Of a DNA stretch of 64,000 nucleotides, positions 7,969 through 17,818 are shown one piece after another. The DNA lies in NCBI RefSeq assembly GCF_900100975.1, contig NZ_FNFX01000005.1:62001-126000 (forward strand), in the 5' to 3' direction. The notes beneath the pieces are model-generated. The model saw nothing but the letters and a program-made list of their open reading frames with translations, was not told where the DNA came from and did no database searches. The stretch comes from Methylophilus rhizosphaerae (lineage in GTDB: Bacteria; Pseudomonadota; Gammaproteobacteria; Burkholderiales; Methylophilaceae). Numbering within the stretch: position 1 is the first letter of the stretch; each line of letters starts with the position of its first letter. The position numbers were made by a program, and so were the translations under genes.

Positions 7969-9348
7969 ATGTCTGAGATCCTGTTGTTCCGCTCCAGGCC
8001 ATACCGATGGTGCTCCGTTTTCCTGAGCTGCGCACTGGTCACGCTTGCGGTAGTCTTACCTTCACCGGTCACGGCTGCGGCCAATAGCACCACTGAAGCA
8101 GCCAAGAGCGACCTGGCGCAGGTCAAGGAGAAAATCCAGCAACTGGCCAATGCGCTCAAGGCGTCACAACTGGCCAAGCAGGATGCGAATGAAGCACTGA
8201 AAGCCTCGGAAACCGCCATCAGCGCCTCACGCAAGAAGCTGCGCGAAATCCAGGCAGCCCAACAGGATAACCGCGGCAAACTGCAAGACTTGCAGAAACA
8301 GATGTCCTTGTTGCAGAGGCAGGTCAACCAGCAGCAACAGTCCCTGAGCCAGCAACTGAACCAGCAGTATCGCCATGGCAACCACAGCCCGTTGCAAATG
8401 CTGTTACAACAGCAAGACCCGGCCAGCACATCGCGAAACCTGAAATACCTGGGTTACCTGACTGCCGCCCATCAGCAACAAATCCAGTCCCTGCAGGACA
8501 ACCGCGATGCGATTGAGCGCGTGCGTACCGCCACCACCGAACAACTGCATGAAACCGATCGCCTGGCGAATCAGTACAGCGACACCACCCACCAACTGGA
8601 AAATGAGAAATCCAAGCGGACTGAAGCGCTGACCCAGCTTTCCAGGCAGATTGAAACACAGGAGCAGCAACTGGCGCGGCTGAAAAAAGATGAAGAAGCC
8701 TTGTCCAAACTGTTCCAGCGCCTGGTGGCGGAAGCAAAAAAACGCGAACAGGAGGCAATAGCCAAAGCCAAGCGTGAAAAAGCAGCCGCAGCCAAGAAGG
8801 CAGCAGAGCTTGCCCGCAAGAAAAAATCCGCAGGCCGCACGTTCGAGCATGCGCCACAAACCAAAGTGGAGGAGGATGACACCAGCTCACAGGGCAGCAC
8901 CGTAGTCGCTAAAAATGAAACGCTGCCTGAATATAATGCCAACAAGGAAAACTTTGCCCAGTTACGCGGCCGCTTGCGGCTACCCGTGCGCGGTGAAGTG
9001 ATTAACCGTTTCGGCAGTGCTCGGGCTGAAACAGGCGTCAGCTGGAAAGGCTTGTTTATCCGTGCGTCTGAAGGGAGCGAAGTCAAGTCCGTCGCCGGTG
9101 GCCAGGTAGTATTTGCCGACTGGATGCGGGGATTCGGCAACTTGATCGTGATTGACCACGGCAATGGTTACATGAGTTTGTATGGCAACAACGAGGCGCT
9201 GTATAAATCTTCAGGCCAGGCGGTCAAGGCCGGCGATACGATTGCCGCGGTAGGCAACAGTGGCGGCAATGCGGAAAACGGGGTGTATTATGAACTGCGA
9301 CGCAACAGCATTCCGTTTGATCCGCTGCAATGGAGTACGGTGAAATAG
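7969..9348 (+). CDS. envC: EnvC-like murein hydrolase activator with degenerate LytM domain
   Basis: 459 residues. After an N-terminal membrane/signal segment (about 12-35) comes a long Gln/Lys/Ala-rich coiled coil (about 40-290), a linker, and a C-terminal M23/LytM fold. The fold reads WKGLFIRASEGSEVKSVAGG, FGNLIVIDHGNGYMSLYG and GVYYELRR. The zinc ligands of active LytM enzymes (first His/Asp and the HxH) are missing, exactly as in E. coli EnvC, which activates amidases AmiA/B at the septum rather than cutting murein itself. The start at 7969 has only a weak ribosome-binding site, so coupling to gpmI is likely. Confidence 0.92.
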   Translation: MSEILLFRSRPYRWCSVFLSCALVTLAVVLPSPVTAAANSTTEAAKSDLAQVKEKIQQLANALKASQLAKQDANEALKASETAISASRKKLREIQAAQQDNRGKLQDLQKQMSLLQRQVNQQQQSLSQQLNQQYRHGNHSPLQMLLQQQDPASTSRNLKYLGYLTAAHQQQIQSLQDNRDAIERVRTATTEQLHETDRLANQYSDTTHQLENEKSKRTEALTQLSRQIETQEQQLARLKKDEEALSKLFQRLVAEAKKREQEAIAKAKREKAAAAKKAAELARKKKSAGRTFEHAPQTKVEEDDTSSQGSTVVAKNETLPEYNANKENFAQLRGRLRLPVRGEVINRFGSARAETGVSWKGLFIRASEGSEVKSVAGGQVVFADWMRGFGNLIVIDHGNGYMSLYGNNEALYKSSGQAVKAGDTIAAVGNSGGNAENGVYYELRRNSIPFDPLQWSTVK

Positions 9349-9373
9349 CACAGAGATTCTGTGTTATATGATA

Positions 9374-9401
9374 AAAAAAGCGCAGCTAGCTGCGCTTTTT
9401 T
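9374..9401. terminator. Bidirectional rho-independent terminator
   Basis: A perfect 28-bp palindrome with a GC core (GCGCAGCT/AGCTGCGC) and six A/T on each side lies between convergent envC and the small lipoprotein gene. Confidence 0.9.
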
Positions 9402-9416
9402 CTTACTGTACCGCGA

Positions 9417-9707
9417 CTACTCGGCTTTAGGCTCTTCGCCAGGGACGGTTGGTTTAGGCGTATCAGCCAGCGACTCTGCCAACTGTTTCTCGATCTCCTC
9501 TTTGGAAACCGTGATGCCTGGTACACGCTCGTCATCCGCCGGATCATAGCCTCCACCACCGGATTTTGCCGGTTCTGCTACCGGAGCAGCCGGTGTTTCA
9601 GCCTCTGCGGCAGGCGCAGCAGTTTCCGGTGCAGCTGCCTCTTGCTTATCGCAAGCGGCCAATCCTAATGCTAACAAGATGGCGATCAAACAAGTTTTTG
9701 ACTTCAT
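9417..9707 (-). CDS. Small Ala/Pro/Glu-rich lipoprotein
   Basis: 96 residues. Signal peptide with lipobox LAAC (Cys about 19), then a low-complexity Ala/Pro/Glu linker, a GGGGYDP turn and an acidic C-terminus (PGITVSKEEIEKQLAE). No enzymatic motif. Probably a periplasm-facing lipoprotein of unknown function; the composition suggests a flexible spacer. The ribosome-binding site AGGAGAAGC is strong. Confidence 0.75.
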   Translation of the reverse strand: MKSKTCLIAILLALGLAACDKQEAAAPETAAPAAEAETPAAPVAEPAKSGGGGYDPADDERVPGITVSKEEIEKQLAESLADTPKPTVPGEEPKAE

Positions 9708-9763
9708 ATGCTTCTCCTCTTAGTGACATTGTTATAGCAAAATGCTGATTGAAAAACTTAAGC

Positions 9764-10183
9764 TTACTCACCCATGACATGCATTAATACACGCCTGCGG
9801 GCAGGCAAATGACGGTGTTCAAACAGAAATATGCCCTGCCATTGCCCCAATGCAACCCGTCCCTGTAATACCGGGATGGACAAGCTGGTTTGCGTCAATG
9901 CCGTACGCACATGTGCCGGCATATCATCCGGGCCTTCTACCGTGTGGATGAACAGCTCATCACCATCAGGCACCAGGCGGTTAAAGAACGCTTCCATATC
10001 CACCAGCACATCGCGGTCATAGTTTTCATTAATCAGCAGACTGGCAGAAGTATGCTGGATATACAGCGTGAGCAAACCGCTCTGGATTCCGGATTGCTGC
10101 ACCCATTGCAATACTTGCGGCGTGATATCGTACAATCGCCGCCCCTGTGCATTGATGGAAAGTGTTTCGTGAAGTTGTTTCAT
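9764..10183 (-). CDS. yjbQ: YjbQ family protein (UPF0047; secondary thiamine-phosphate synthase type)
   Basis: 139 residues, the usual family length, a single-domain trimeric beta-barrel fold. Family landmarks: LTLYIQHTSASLLINEN (conserved HTSASL), VEGPDDMPAHVRTAL, LGQWQGIFLFEHR. E. coli YjbQ shows weak thiamine-phosphate synthase activity in vitro; the physiological role is unclear. Stands alone between two lipoprotein genes. Confidence 0.93.
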   Translation of the reverse strand: MKQLHETLSINAQGRRLYDITPQVLQWVQQSGIQSGLLTLYIQHTSASLLINENYDRDVLVDMEAFFNRLVPDGDELFIHTVEGPDDMPAHVRTALTQTSLSIPVLQGRVALGQWQGIFLFEHRHLPARRRVLMHVMGE

Positions 10184-10237
10184 ACCGGGTTTTCACAGCT
10201 GAAGCCCTACTATATTAACCTGTAGATGCTCCCCAGG

Positions 10238-10747
10238 CTACCAATAGCGCCAACCACCCCCCCAGTAAGGACGATAGCCCCACGGGCCGCCATAGAAACC
10301 GGGGCCGTAAAACCACGGATCCATACTGCGCATACGTGCAATATCCCGCTCGCGCTTGAGCCTGAGCTCGGCTTCTGCGCGGGCTTTTTCACGCTTGTTG
10401 ATTTCATCGGCAATCGCATTCTGTTCCGCCAGTGCATTTGCCTGCTGCATATAGTCCAGTACTCCTTTGGCAATCCCTTTCTGGTACCAGGCCAGCATAT
10501 CGGACGGCGTCAGGGAATAACGGGAGTCTGACTGTTTGATCGCCTCAATAATCTCGGCATCGGATTTTCCCTGTTTGCTCATGACCACAATTTCATCCAG
10601 GCTTAATTTGGCCTGTGCAGGCGGAACCAATGCTGCCAGTTGCTCAGGGGAAATCCTGTCAATCTGTACCGGTTGGGCCGGTTGCGAAGCACAACCGGCC
10701 AGGCTGGCCGCGATGAGCAATGAAAAAAGTATGCTGTGATTCATCAT
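10238..10747 (-). CDS. Lipoprotein with Gly/Tyr/Trp-rich C-terminus
   Basis: 169 residues. Lipobox LAGC (Cys about 19). A middle segment (about 45-95) contains LSLDEIVVMSKQGKSDAEIIEAIKQS, similar to a short helical repeat seen in other outer-membrane lipoproteins. It is followed by a charged helix (NKREKARAEAELRLKRERDI) and a tail rich in Gly, Tyr, Trp and Pro (FYGPGFYGGPWGYRP). Function unknown; envelope location inferred from the lipobox. Confidence 0.75.
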   Translation of the reverse strand: MMNHSILFSLLIAASLAGCASQPAQPVQIDRISPEQLAALVPPAQAKLSLDEIVVMSKQGKSDAEIIEAIKQSDSRYSLTPSDMLAWYQKGIAKGVLDYMQQANALAEQNAIADEINKREKARAEAELRLKRERDIARMRSMDPWFYGPGFYGGPWGYRPYWGGGWRYW

Positions 10748-10774
10748 GGTTCCATTCTAACACCACTTAAAGTA

Positions 10775-10799
10775 AGGGGTCACACACCGTGTGACCCCT
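10775..10799 (-). terminator. Hairpin after clpB
   Basis: 11-bp perfect stem (AGGGGTCACAC / GTGTGACCCCT) with a 3-nt loop, 35 bp past the clpB stop on the minus strand. The following T-run is weak, so termination is probable but not certain. Confidence 0.55.
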
Positions 10800-10833
10800 G
10801 GTTACAATGATGGTTCGTTTCAGGGATTACTCA

Positions 10834-13416
10834 TCAGGCTTTATTAAACAGCATTTTGCCTGCGTCAAAATCCACGCGTATCGTATCCTTGGCCGCAAAA
10901 TGCCCGGCCAGGATTTCCTTCGCCAGCGGATTCTCAATCTCACTCTGGATGGCTCGCTTGAGCGGCCGTGCACCATAGACCGGATCAAAGCCTGCATTGG
11001 CAATTTCTGCCAGGGCGGCATCACTCACGTCCAGATGCATTTCCATTGCAGCTATCCGTTTAGCCAGCAATTGCAGCTGGATATTCGCAATGGATTTGAC
11101 ATGGGCCTCGCCCAGCGCATGGAACACAATCACTTCGTCGATCCGGTTGATAAATTCCGGGCGGAAATGTGTTTTCACTTCACCCATCACCGCCAGTTTC
11201 ACCACCTGGTAATCCTGGCCGGACATGCTTTGTATCATCTGGCTGCCCAGGTTGGAGGTCATGATAATCACCGTATTCTTGAAGTCTACAGTGCGCCCCT
11301 GCCCATCGGTTAAACGGCCATCATCCAGCACCTGCAGCAACACATTGAACACGTCCGGATGCGCTTTTTCCACCTCATCCAGCAACACGACTGAATAGGG
11401 TTTGCGGCGCACAGCCTCGGTCAATGTACCCCCCTCTTCATAGCCGACATACCCCGGCGGCGCACCAATCAGGCGGGAGACGGAATGCTTCTCCATAAAC
11501 TCGCTCATGTCGATGCGTATCATATGTTCTTCACTGTCGAACAGGAAGCTGGCCAACGCCTTGCAGAGCTCGGTCTTACCCACACCGGTAGGCCCCAGGA
11601 ACAGGAAGCTGCCATAAGGCCGGTTAGGGTCACTCAAGCCACTACGCGAACGGCGGATCGCATCAGAGACCAGGCGCACCGCCTCATCCTGCCCGACCAC
11701 GCGCTCGTGCAATTTGTTTTCCATGCCCAGTAGTTTCTCGCGTTCACCCGTCATCATTTTGCTGACAGGGATCCCGGTCGCACGGCTGACCACTTCGGCG
11801 ATCTCATCGGCGCCCACTTCGGTACGCAGCATTTTATGTTTCACTGCCCCGCTCGCTTCCGTGCTGGACACCTGCCTGAGTTGCGCTTCCAGTTGCGGCA
11901 GTTTGCCGTACTGCAACTCGGAGACCTGCTGCCAGTCACCTTTGCGCTTGGCCGCTTCCATATCCAGTTTGACCTTTTCAATCGCTTCTTTCACGCCGGC
12001 AGAACCATGCACCGCGGCCTTCTCAGCCTTCCAGATTTCTTCCAGGTCGGCATATTCTTTTTCCAGCCTGGCGATCTCTTCTTCAATCAGGGTGAAGCGT
12101 TTCTGGCTGGCTTCGTCTTTTTCACGACGCACGGCTTCGCGCTCAATCTTGAGTTGAATCAGGCGTCTATCCAGCTTATCCATGACTTCTGGCTTGGAGT
12201 CAATTTCCATCTTGATGCGGGAAGCTGCCTCATCAATCAGGTCAATCGCCTTGTCCGGCAAAAAGCGGTCGGTGATATACCGGTTGGACAATTCTGCTGC
12301 CGCCACAATGGCCGGGTCAGTAATCTCGACCCCGTGGTGCAGTTCATACTTTTCCTGCAAACCACGCAGGATCGCAATCGTTGCCTCTACGCTGGGTTCA
12401 TCAACCAGTACTTTCTGGAAACGCCGTTCCAGCGCCGCATCTTTCTCGATATATTTGCGGTATTCATCCAGCGTGGTCGCACCGACACAGTGTAATTCAC
12501 CCCGGGCCAAAGCCGGTTTCAGCATATTGCCGGCATCCATGGCACCTTCAGACTTACCAGCCCCGACCATGGTGTGGATCTCATCAATAAAGACGATGGT
12601 CTGGCCTTCGTCCTGCGCCAGCTCTTTTAAAACTGCTTTCAGGCGCTCTTCGAATTCACCACGGTATTTGGCACCCGCCAGCAAGGCTGCCATATCCAGG
12701 CTCAGCACTTTTTTGTTTCTGAGGGAATCTGGTACCTCGCCGTTGACGATACGCTGCGCCAGCCCTTCCACAATCGCGGTCTTACCCACGCCAGGTTCAC
12801 CGATCAGCACCGGGTTGTTCTTGGTACGGCGTTGCAACACCTGGATAGCGCGGCGGATTTCATCGTCCCGGCCGATGACCGGATCCAGCTTGCCGGCGCG
12901 GGCGCGCTCGGTCAAGTCCAGGGTATATTTTTTCAGGGCTTCGCGCTGGCCTTCCGCTTCCTGGCTATTGACGGCGTCATTGCCACGCACGGCTTTAATC
13001 GCCTGCTCCAGCACGGTTTTGTTCAAGCCATGCTGTTTCAGCAATTTGCCGGTTTCACCTTTATCGTCCGCTAATGCCAGCAAAAACATTTCGCTAGCGA
13101 TATAGCTGTCGCCATTCTTTTGCGCGAACTTGTCGGTGATGTTCAACAGATTGTTCAGGTCACGCGAAACCGCCACATCGCCACTGTTTTCAGCGACTTT
13201 AGGCAGCGCATCTACGGCTTGTTGCAAGCTCGTTTTTAGCGCATTTACCTGCACCCCAGCCCGTGAAAGCAACGCAGCCACGCTGCTGTCTTCCTGGTTT
13301 AACATCGCCAGCAGCAAATGCGGTGCTTCTATCGTAGGATGATCGGCACCCACGGCCATGCTTTGCGCATCGGCGAATGCCTGTTGAAATTTGGTAGTGA
13401 GTTTATCAAAACGCAT
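10834..13416 (-). CDS. clpB: ClpB disaggregase
   Basis: Hexameric AAA+ chaperone that, with DnaK, threads and rescues aggregated proteins. 860 residues from the ATG before MRFDKLTTK, placed by the AAGGG site and family length (an in-frame upstream ATG would add 11 unrelated residues). N domain (1-145), first AAA with [10 protein letters not shown] and VFIDEIHTM, middle coiled-coil domain (about 410-520), second AAA with [10 protein letters not shown] and [10 protein letters not shown]. Monocistronic; a heat-shock-like promoter lies upstream. Confidence 0.98.
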   Translation of the reverse strand: MRFDKLTTKFQQAFADAQSMAVGADHPTIEAPHLLLAMLNQEDSSVAALLSRAGVQVNALKTSLQQAVDALPKVAENSGDVAVSRDLNNLLNITDKFAQKNGDSYIASEMFLLALADDKGETGKLLKQHGLNKTVLEQAIKAVRGNDAVNSQEAEGQREALKKYTLDLTERARAGKLDPVIGRDDEIRRAIQVLQRRTKNNPVLIGEPGVGKTAIVEGLAQRIVNGEVPDSLRNKKVLSLDMAALLAGAKYRGEFEERLKAVLKELAQDEGQTIVFIDEIHTMVGAGKSEGAMDAGNMLKPALARGELHCVGATTLDEYRKYIEKDAALERRFQKVLVDEPSVEATIAILRGLQEKYELHHGVEITDPAIVAAAELSNRYITDRFLPDKAIDLIDEAASRIKMEIDSKPEVMDKLDRRLIQLKIEREAVRREKDEASQKRFTLIEEEIARLEKEYADLEEIWKAEKAAVHGSAGVKEAIEKVKLDMEAAKRKGDWQQVSELQYGKLPQLEAQLRQVSSTEASGAVKHKMLRTEVGADEIAEVVSRATGIPVSKMMTGEREKLLGMENKLHERVVGQDEAVRLVSDAIRRSRSGLSDPNRPYGSFLFLGPTGVGKTELCKALASFLFDSEEHMIRIDMSEFMEKHSVSRLIGAPPGYVGYEEGGTLTEAVRRKPYSVVLLDEVEKAHPDVFNVLLQVLDDGRLTDGQGRTVDFKNTVIIMTSNLGSQMIQSMSGQDYQVVKLAVMGEVKTHFRPEFINRIDEVIVFHALGEAHVKSIANIQLQLLAKRIAAMEMHLDVSDAALAEIANAGFDPVYGARPLKRAIQSEIENPLAKEILAGHFAAKDTIRVDFDAGKMLFNKA

Positions 13417-13468
13417 ATCAAACCCTTCATTATTTAAGTCATGCCACATGCTGCGGCGATATACCCCT

Positions 13469-13496
13469 ATAATGCGGCGGGTTTTTACGTTTTCAA
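13469..13496 (-). promoter_or_regulatory. Candidate clpB promoter (sigma-32-like, overlapping sigma-70 match)
   Basis: On the minus strand TTGAAA is followed after 13 nt by CCGCATTAT, close to the sigma-32 pattern (CTTGAAA, 13-15, CCCCATnT). The same TTGAAA is 17 nt from ATTATA, a moderate sigma-70 fit. It lies about 53 bp before the clpB start. Heat-shock control of clpB is established in other bacteria. Confidence 0.45.
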
Positions 13497-13553
13497 TAGA
13501 CCCAGATCAAATTTGCGCCACTTTCCAGCATCATGGCACGCCATTCGAAATGG

Positions 13554-14735
13554 CTATAATGGTGCGGGGATCACCAGCAACCCCTTGTCAGCGCTGCTCA
13601 CCGCCAGCACGACTTGCCCGCGCAGATTCAGCCATTGCGGGTAATCCAGCCTGGCCGCCGTGTGGGCCAAGGTCACGGGCAAACTCCAGGTCTTGCCACC
13701 GTCCAGCGAAGTCATCGCCACAATATCCATGCCTTCAGTGTTGTGTTCACGCCAGGCCAGCCACACTTTTTCGCCTATGCTCAGCAAGGCAGGATGGCCT
13801 GCATTCTTTTTCGGGTCCCCGATTTTTCTGGGTGGTGACGTCACCCAGGCCTCTCCATCCATGCGTGCCACACGCAGGCCAGGCTTATCACCGGCACCGT
13901 CAAAATACGCCAGGTGATAGCCGAATCCCTCACCCACTGCCAGGGCAGCGCCATGGTGTGGACAACCATCAATTTTCCAGTGCCCGTAGCTGGCACGCAC
14001 GATGGCTGGCGCGGCTGACTGGCCGATTTCCGCCATGGCGTGATCCCGCTCGTTGCCCGCGAATACATGCCGCCACAACACGGCAACCGTCCCATCCGGT
14101 TTACTGGTCATGGCGATGCGGCAACACTCACAGCTGCTGTCAGCCAGTTTCTGTTCCGGTGCAAAACTTTTCCCCTGGTCGGTGGAAACCGCATAATAAA
14201 TCGCAGCGCCTTCATACGTTTTTCCAGCCGCCTTGGCCGCAAGCAGGTCACGCTTGTCTATCCATGCAACCGTAATCTTGCCATCAGCAGCCACCTGCAA
14301 GGCGTCAAAGCGGTGGGTAATTTCCGCCCGGTCCTGATGTACGATATAAGGCGTTTCAAAACTCTTGCCGTCATCGACAGAACGTGCAAACCAGATATAA
14401 CCGGCATAGGGTTTCTTGAGGGATTCTGTCCAGCTGAGATAGATATAACCGTTAGCAGCAACCGCAATTTTCGGCCTCGCTTCGGCATCTGCCGCCACTT
14501 TCATGGGTGTGGCATTTACCGCGACCTCCTTGCCAAAATGCTGGCCGGCATCTGCACTGGATGACACCCAGACCTGGCCTTTCCTGGCACGTGCCAGCCA
14601 GACCCGGCCTTGCGTATCGCTGGTGACACTGACCGCCAGTTCGGAAGCCACATATTCCGTATGTGCTTCATGCGCGCTTACTGGCGCCAAGCAGCTTAAA
14701 CACAGCACCATCCACCCACCAAGCCACCATTTCAC
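13554..14735 (-). CDS. Secreted Asp-box (BNR) beta-propeller protein with CxCC and CPHH motifs
   Basis: 393 residues. Signal peptide (1-21, ending VSA). Four Asp-box turns are visible: SADAGQHF, SVDDGKSF, STDQGKSF and SLDGGKTW, giving a sialidase-like propeller, yet no sialidase catalytic Arg triad can be assigned with confidence. The unusual part is the cysteine/histidine set C202-E-C204-C205 and C258-P-H260-H261, which suggests a disulfide pair or a metal site in the periplasm. It is divergent from the GGDEF-EAL gene at 14882 (146 bp between). Substrate unknown. Confidence 0.75.
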   Translation of the reverse strand: MKWWLGGWMVLCLSCLAPVSAHEAHTEYVASELAVSVTSDTQGRVWLARARKGQVWVSSSADAGQHFGKEVAVNATPMKVAADAEARPKIAVAANGYIYLSWTESLKKPYAGYIWFARSVDDGKSFETPYIVHQDRAEITHRFDALQVAADGKITVAWIDKRDLLAAKAAGKTYEGAAIYYAVSTDQGKSFAPEQKLADSSCECCRIAMTSKPDGTVAVLWRHVFAGNERDHAMAEIGQSAAPAIVRASYGHWKIDGCPHHGAALAVGEGFGYHLAYFDGAGDKPGLRVARMDGEAWVTSPPRKIGDPKKNAGHPALLSIGEKVWLAWREHNTEGMDIVAMTSLDGGKTWSLPVTLAHTAARLDYPQWLNLRGQVVLAVSSADKGLLVIPAPL

Positions 14736-14881
14736 TTGCCAATTTCCTTACTTAAATATATTTAAAAAAATAATTATTTACAAACCACAAAACTGCTAAA
14801 GTTCCACTGCATCAGCGCCGTTAACCCTATTAATCAGGAAAGCAGGCTGGACCTCGTCACCAAGTAACCACTCGAAGAGAT

Positions 14882-17818
14882 ATGCGGGAAAGTTTTGATC
14901 ATCATAGCACAGCATGGTTGCAGCCTTTGGCCGCTGCCATGCCAGCCACGCCCATGCTGGCAATTAACCGCCGTGCACAATGCGTGGCGGCGAATGCCGT
15001 GGCGCACAAGCTGATCGGTGAACAGGCCGACTGCCTTCCCAAAGATATGCGCCAGGCGCTGGTGCAGGCCATACGCGAAAGCGTCACCGAGTTCACCCTT
15101 AAAACACGGCTCAATGAATTGAATCATGACTTTAAGTGCCGGCTGCTCTATGCTCCCCGTGGCCGGAAAGCCATTGGCCTGATCCTGGAGGTAGCGGAGC
15201 CATCACTGGTCAACCAATTACGGCACATGCAATCCATTGTGCATTCACTGATCGAGATGAGCCCCGACCTCATCTGCATCAAGGATCATGACAATCGCTG
15301 GATGATGGCCAACCAGCGATTACTTAATACTTTCCAGATTGATAGCGTTGATTACCAGTTCCTGAACAATCAGCAGATTGCTGACACCTTGCACCCCGTG
15401 TTCCGCAACAGTTTTGAACATCATGAAAAGTCAGACAAAAGTGTCTGGCAATCCCGGCAGGCTTACCACAACGAAGAGCTCGTCCACTTGCCACAAGGTG
15501 GCTATAAAACGCTGGAAGTGAATAAAACCGCTTATTACGACCAGAGCGAGCAACCCAGCCACCTGATCACGGTGGCGCGGGATGTCAGTGAGCAGAAGTT
15601 TATTGAAGGCCAGCTACAGAGCCGCAGTGCCGTCCTGGATACGCTTATTTCCTGTGACTGGATGCTGCACTCGGCCGAACGCTGGCAGTCCGTGGCAGAG
15701 AGCGTACTGCAACAGTGCTGCCTATCTTTCCGCTTCAGCCGCGCCGTGCTATTGCAACACCACACGATGGCCTCGCGCCAGAAAACCGAGATACGCTCCC
15801 AGGCGCTGTTCCACTGGGCCATCAATGGTTTCCATACCACCTGTGAGCACTGGGAAAAGATTTCATTTCTTTCTCCCGAGCTGAAGCGCTGGCATGCCTT
15901 GCTGTCCAGAGGGCAGCCTGTCATGTGCGACGCACATGCGCTGCCGGAAGAAGAACGCTTCCTGCTTAAATCCCATGACACTGTCAACCTGGTGATTGTG
16001 CCGTTGATGATGGACAGCGAATGGTGGGGCTCCATCATCATTGAGCGCTGCTTTGATGCCGAGAGCACCAGCTCACAGGAACTGGGTTCCCTGATGGCGA
16101 TTGGCCGCACCCTGAGCGTCGCCATTCATCGCGAACAAACCGGCAGGCATCTGAAACTGGCCAAGATTGCCTTCGACAGTACCACCGAAGGCATCATGAT
16201 CGTGAATCCTGCAGGCGAACTGGTCGGCATCAACCAAGGCTACACGCTGATTACCGGTTTTGATGAATCCGAGGTGCTGGGTACCAAACCGCAAATCTTC
16301 CGACAGCGTCCGCGTGGCCTGTTCGGCGCACTCAAGCGCCATGGCAAATGGTCGGGCGAGATCGAGAACGTGCGCAAGAGCGGCGAAAGTTATACCGAAT
16401 GGATGACCATTACCGCCGTACGTAACCACGCCAACGCCATCACCAATTATGTCGGGGTGTTTGCCGATATCACCGAGATGAAGCGCTCACAGCGGCAACT
16501 CAACTCGCTGGTCAACCATGACCCGCTCACGGGGTTGCCTAACCGCCGCCTGATCAATCACTTGTTCACGCACGCCATCCAGCGCGCCAACCGGCACGAG
16601 CAGCAGGCAGCGGTACTGTTTATTGACCTTGACCGGTTCAAGAATATTAACGACAGCCTGGGCCACTATACCGGCGATCAATTGCTTCTGGGCGTGACCG
16701 AGCGCATCCGCGGATCGCTGCGTGAGTCAGATATCGTCGGGCGCCTGGGAGGCGATGAGTTTATTGTATTGCTGGAAAACCTGCATAGCAAAACGGATGT
16801 AGAACACAAGGCGCAGGATATCCTGGAAGCACTCAGCCGCAAATTCATGATTGACCATCATGAAATTTTTGTTGGCGCCAGCATCGGTATTGCCATGTAC
16901 CCGCAAGATGCCAGCGATGTTGAAGGCCTTATCAAGGCAGCCGACCTCGCCATGTACCAGGTCAAGAACAATGGCAAAAACCACCTGTCGTTCTACGATG
17001 CGGCATTGAGCCGCAATGCGGTCGAGCACTTCCAGCTGGAAACCGAGCTACGCCAGGCATTGTCGAGAAAACAGCTGAAAATGTTCTACCAGGCCCAGGT
17101 GGACCTGAGTACCAATATGATTGTGGGGGCGGAAGCCCTGATTCGCTGGCAACACCCGATACAGGGATTGATTCCACCCGGCAAATTTATCCCGCTGGCA
17201 GAAGAAACCGGTCTGATCCTGAGCATAGGCGAATGGGCATTACGGGAAGCCGTACACCAGGCACATGCCTGGCACCAGGCGCATCCGGAGTTCAAGAAAA
17301 TTGCCATCAACGTTTCCGGTGTGCAAATCATGAAAAGCAAATTTGCCGATACGATCTACGGCATTCTGATGGAAAGTGATTGCGACCCGTCCATCATCGA
17401 GCTGGAAATCACCGAAAGTACCTTGATGCAGCACACGCAACACGTCGTCGATACCTTTAATCAACTGAAGAAACTGGGCATTAGCATTGCCATTGATGAT
17501 TTTGGCATCGGTTATTCGTCCCTGTCGCACTTGAAGCGCTTGCCACTGGACCAGATCAAGATTGACCGCAGCTTTGTCAAGGACCTGCCAGATGACAAGG
17601 ATGATGCCGCCATTACCAGCGCCATTTATGCGATGGCCATCCAGCTGGGCCTGACTGTCGTTGCAGAAGGAGTAGAAACAGAAGAACAGGAAGCCTTTTT
17701 ACAACGGCTGGGATGCCAAACCGCCCAGGGCTATCTGTATGCCTACCCGGTCTGTCCAGATGATTTCCTGCAACTGCTAGTGTTAAATAATCAAAGAAAA
17801 ATAAAACGCCATGCCTAA
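14882..17818 (+). CDS. PAS-GAF-PAS-GGDEF-EAL c-di-GMP enzyme
   Basis: 978 residues. An N-terminal PAS-like segment (about 1-105), a PAS domain (about 110-235, SLIEMSPDLICIKDHDNRWMM), a GAF-like domain (about 245-410), another PAS (about 420-540, STTEGIMIVNPAGELVGINQGY), GGDEF (about 545-700) and EAL (about 715-970). The cyclase motif GGDEF (623-627) and inhibitory I-site R614xxD617 are intact. E751AL, EITEST and DDFGIGYSSL are intact for the phosphodiesterase. No membrane helix, so a cytosolic sensor. It overlaps the following HD-GYP gene by 8 bp, so the two are one operon. Confidence 0.93.
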   Translation: MRESFDHHSTAWLQPLAAAMPATPMLAINRRAQCVAANAVAHKLIGEQADCLPKDMRQALVQAIRESVTEFTLKTRLNELNHDFKCRLLYAPRGRKAIGLILEVAEPSLVNQLRHMQSIVHSLIEMSPDLICIKDHDNRWMMANQRLLNTFQIDSVDYQFLNNQQIADTLHPVFRNSFEHHEKSDKSVWQSRQAYHNEELVHLPQGGYKTLEVNKTAYYDQSEQPSHLITVARDVSEQKFIEGQLQSRSAVLDTLISCDWMLHSAERWQSVAESVLQQCCLSFRFSRAVLLQHHTMASRQKTEIRSQALFHWAINGFHTTCEHWEKISFLSPELKRWHALLSRGQPVMCDAHALPEEERFLLKSHDTVNLVIVPLMMDSEWWGSIIIERCFDAESTSSQELGSLMAIGRTLSVAIHREQTGRHLKLAKIAFDSTTEGIMIVNPAGELVGINQGYTLITGFDESEVLGTKPQIFRQRPRGLFGALKRHGKWSGEIENVRKSGESYTEWMTITAVRNHANAITNYVGVFADITEMKRSQRQLNSLVNHDPLTGLPNRRLINHLFTHAIQRANRHEQQAAVLFIDLDRFKNINDSLGHYTGDQLLLGVTERIRGSLRESDIVGRLGGDEFIVLLENLHSKTDVEHKAQDILEALSRKFMIDHHEIFVGASIGIAMYPQDASDVEGLIKAADLAMYQVKNNGKNHLSFYDAALSRNAVEHFQLETELRQALSRKQLKMFYQAQVDLSTNMIVGAEALIRWQHPIQGLIPPGKFIPLAEETGLILSIGEWALREAVHQAHAWHQAHPEFKKIAINVSGVQIMKSKFADTIYGILMESDCDPSIIELEITESTLMQHTQHVVDTFNQLKKLGISIAIDDFGIGYSSLSHLKRLPLDQIKIDRSFVKDLPDDKDDAAITSAIYAMAIQLGLTVVAEGVETEEQEAFLQRLGCQTAQGYLYAYPVCPDDFLQLLVLNNQRKIKRHA

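Noticed and set aside
12182-13105. 307-codon frame on the plus strand opposite clpB
   Set aside because: Fully antisense to a clear ClpB; composition is a Ser/Arg-rich shadow with no ribosome site.
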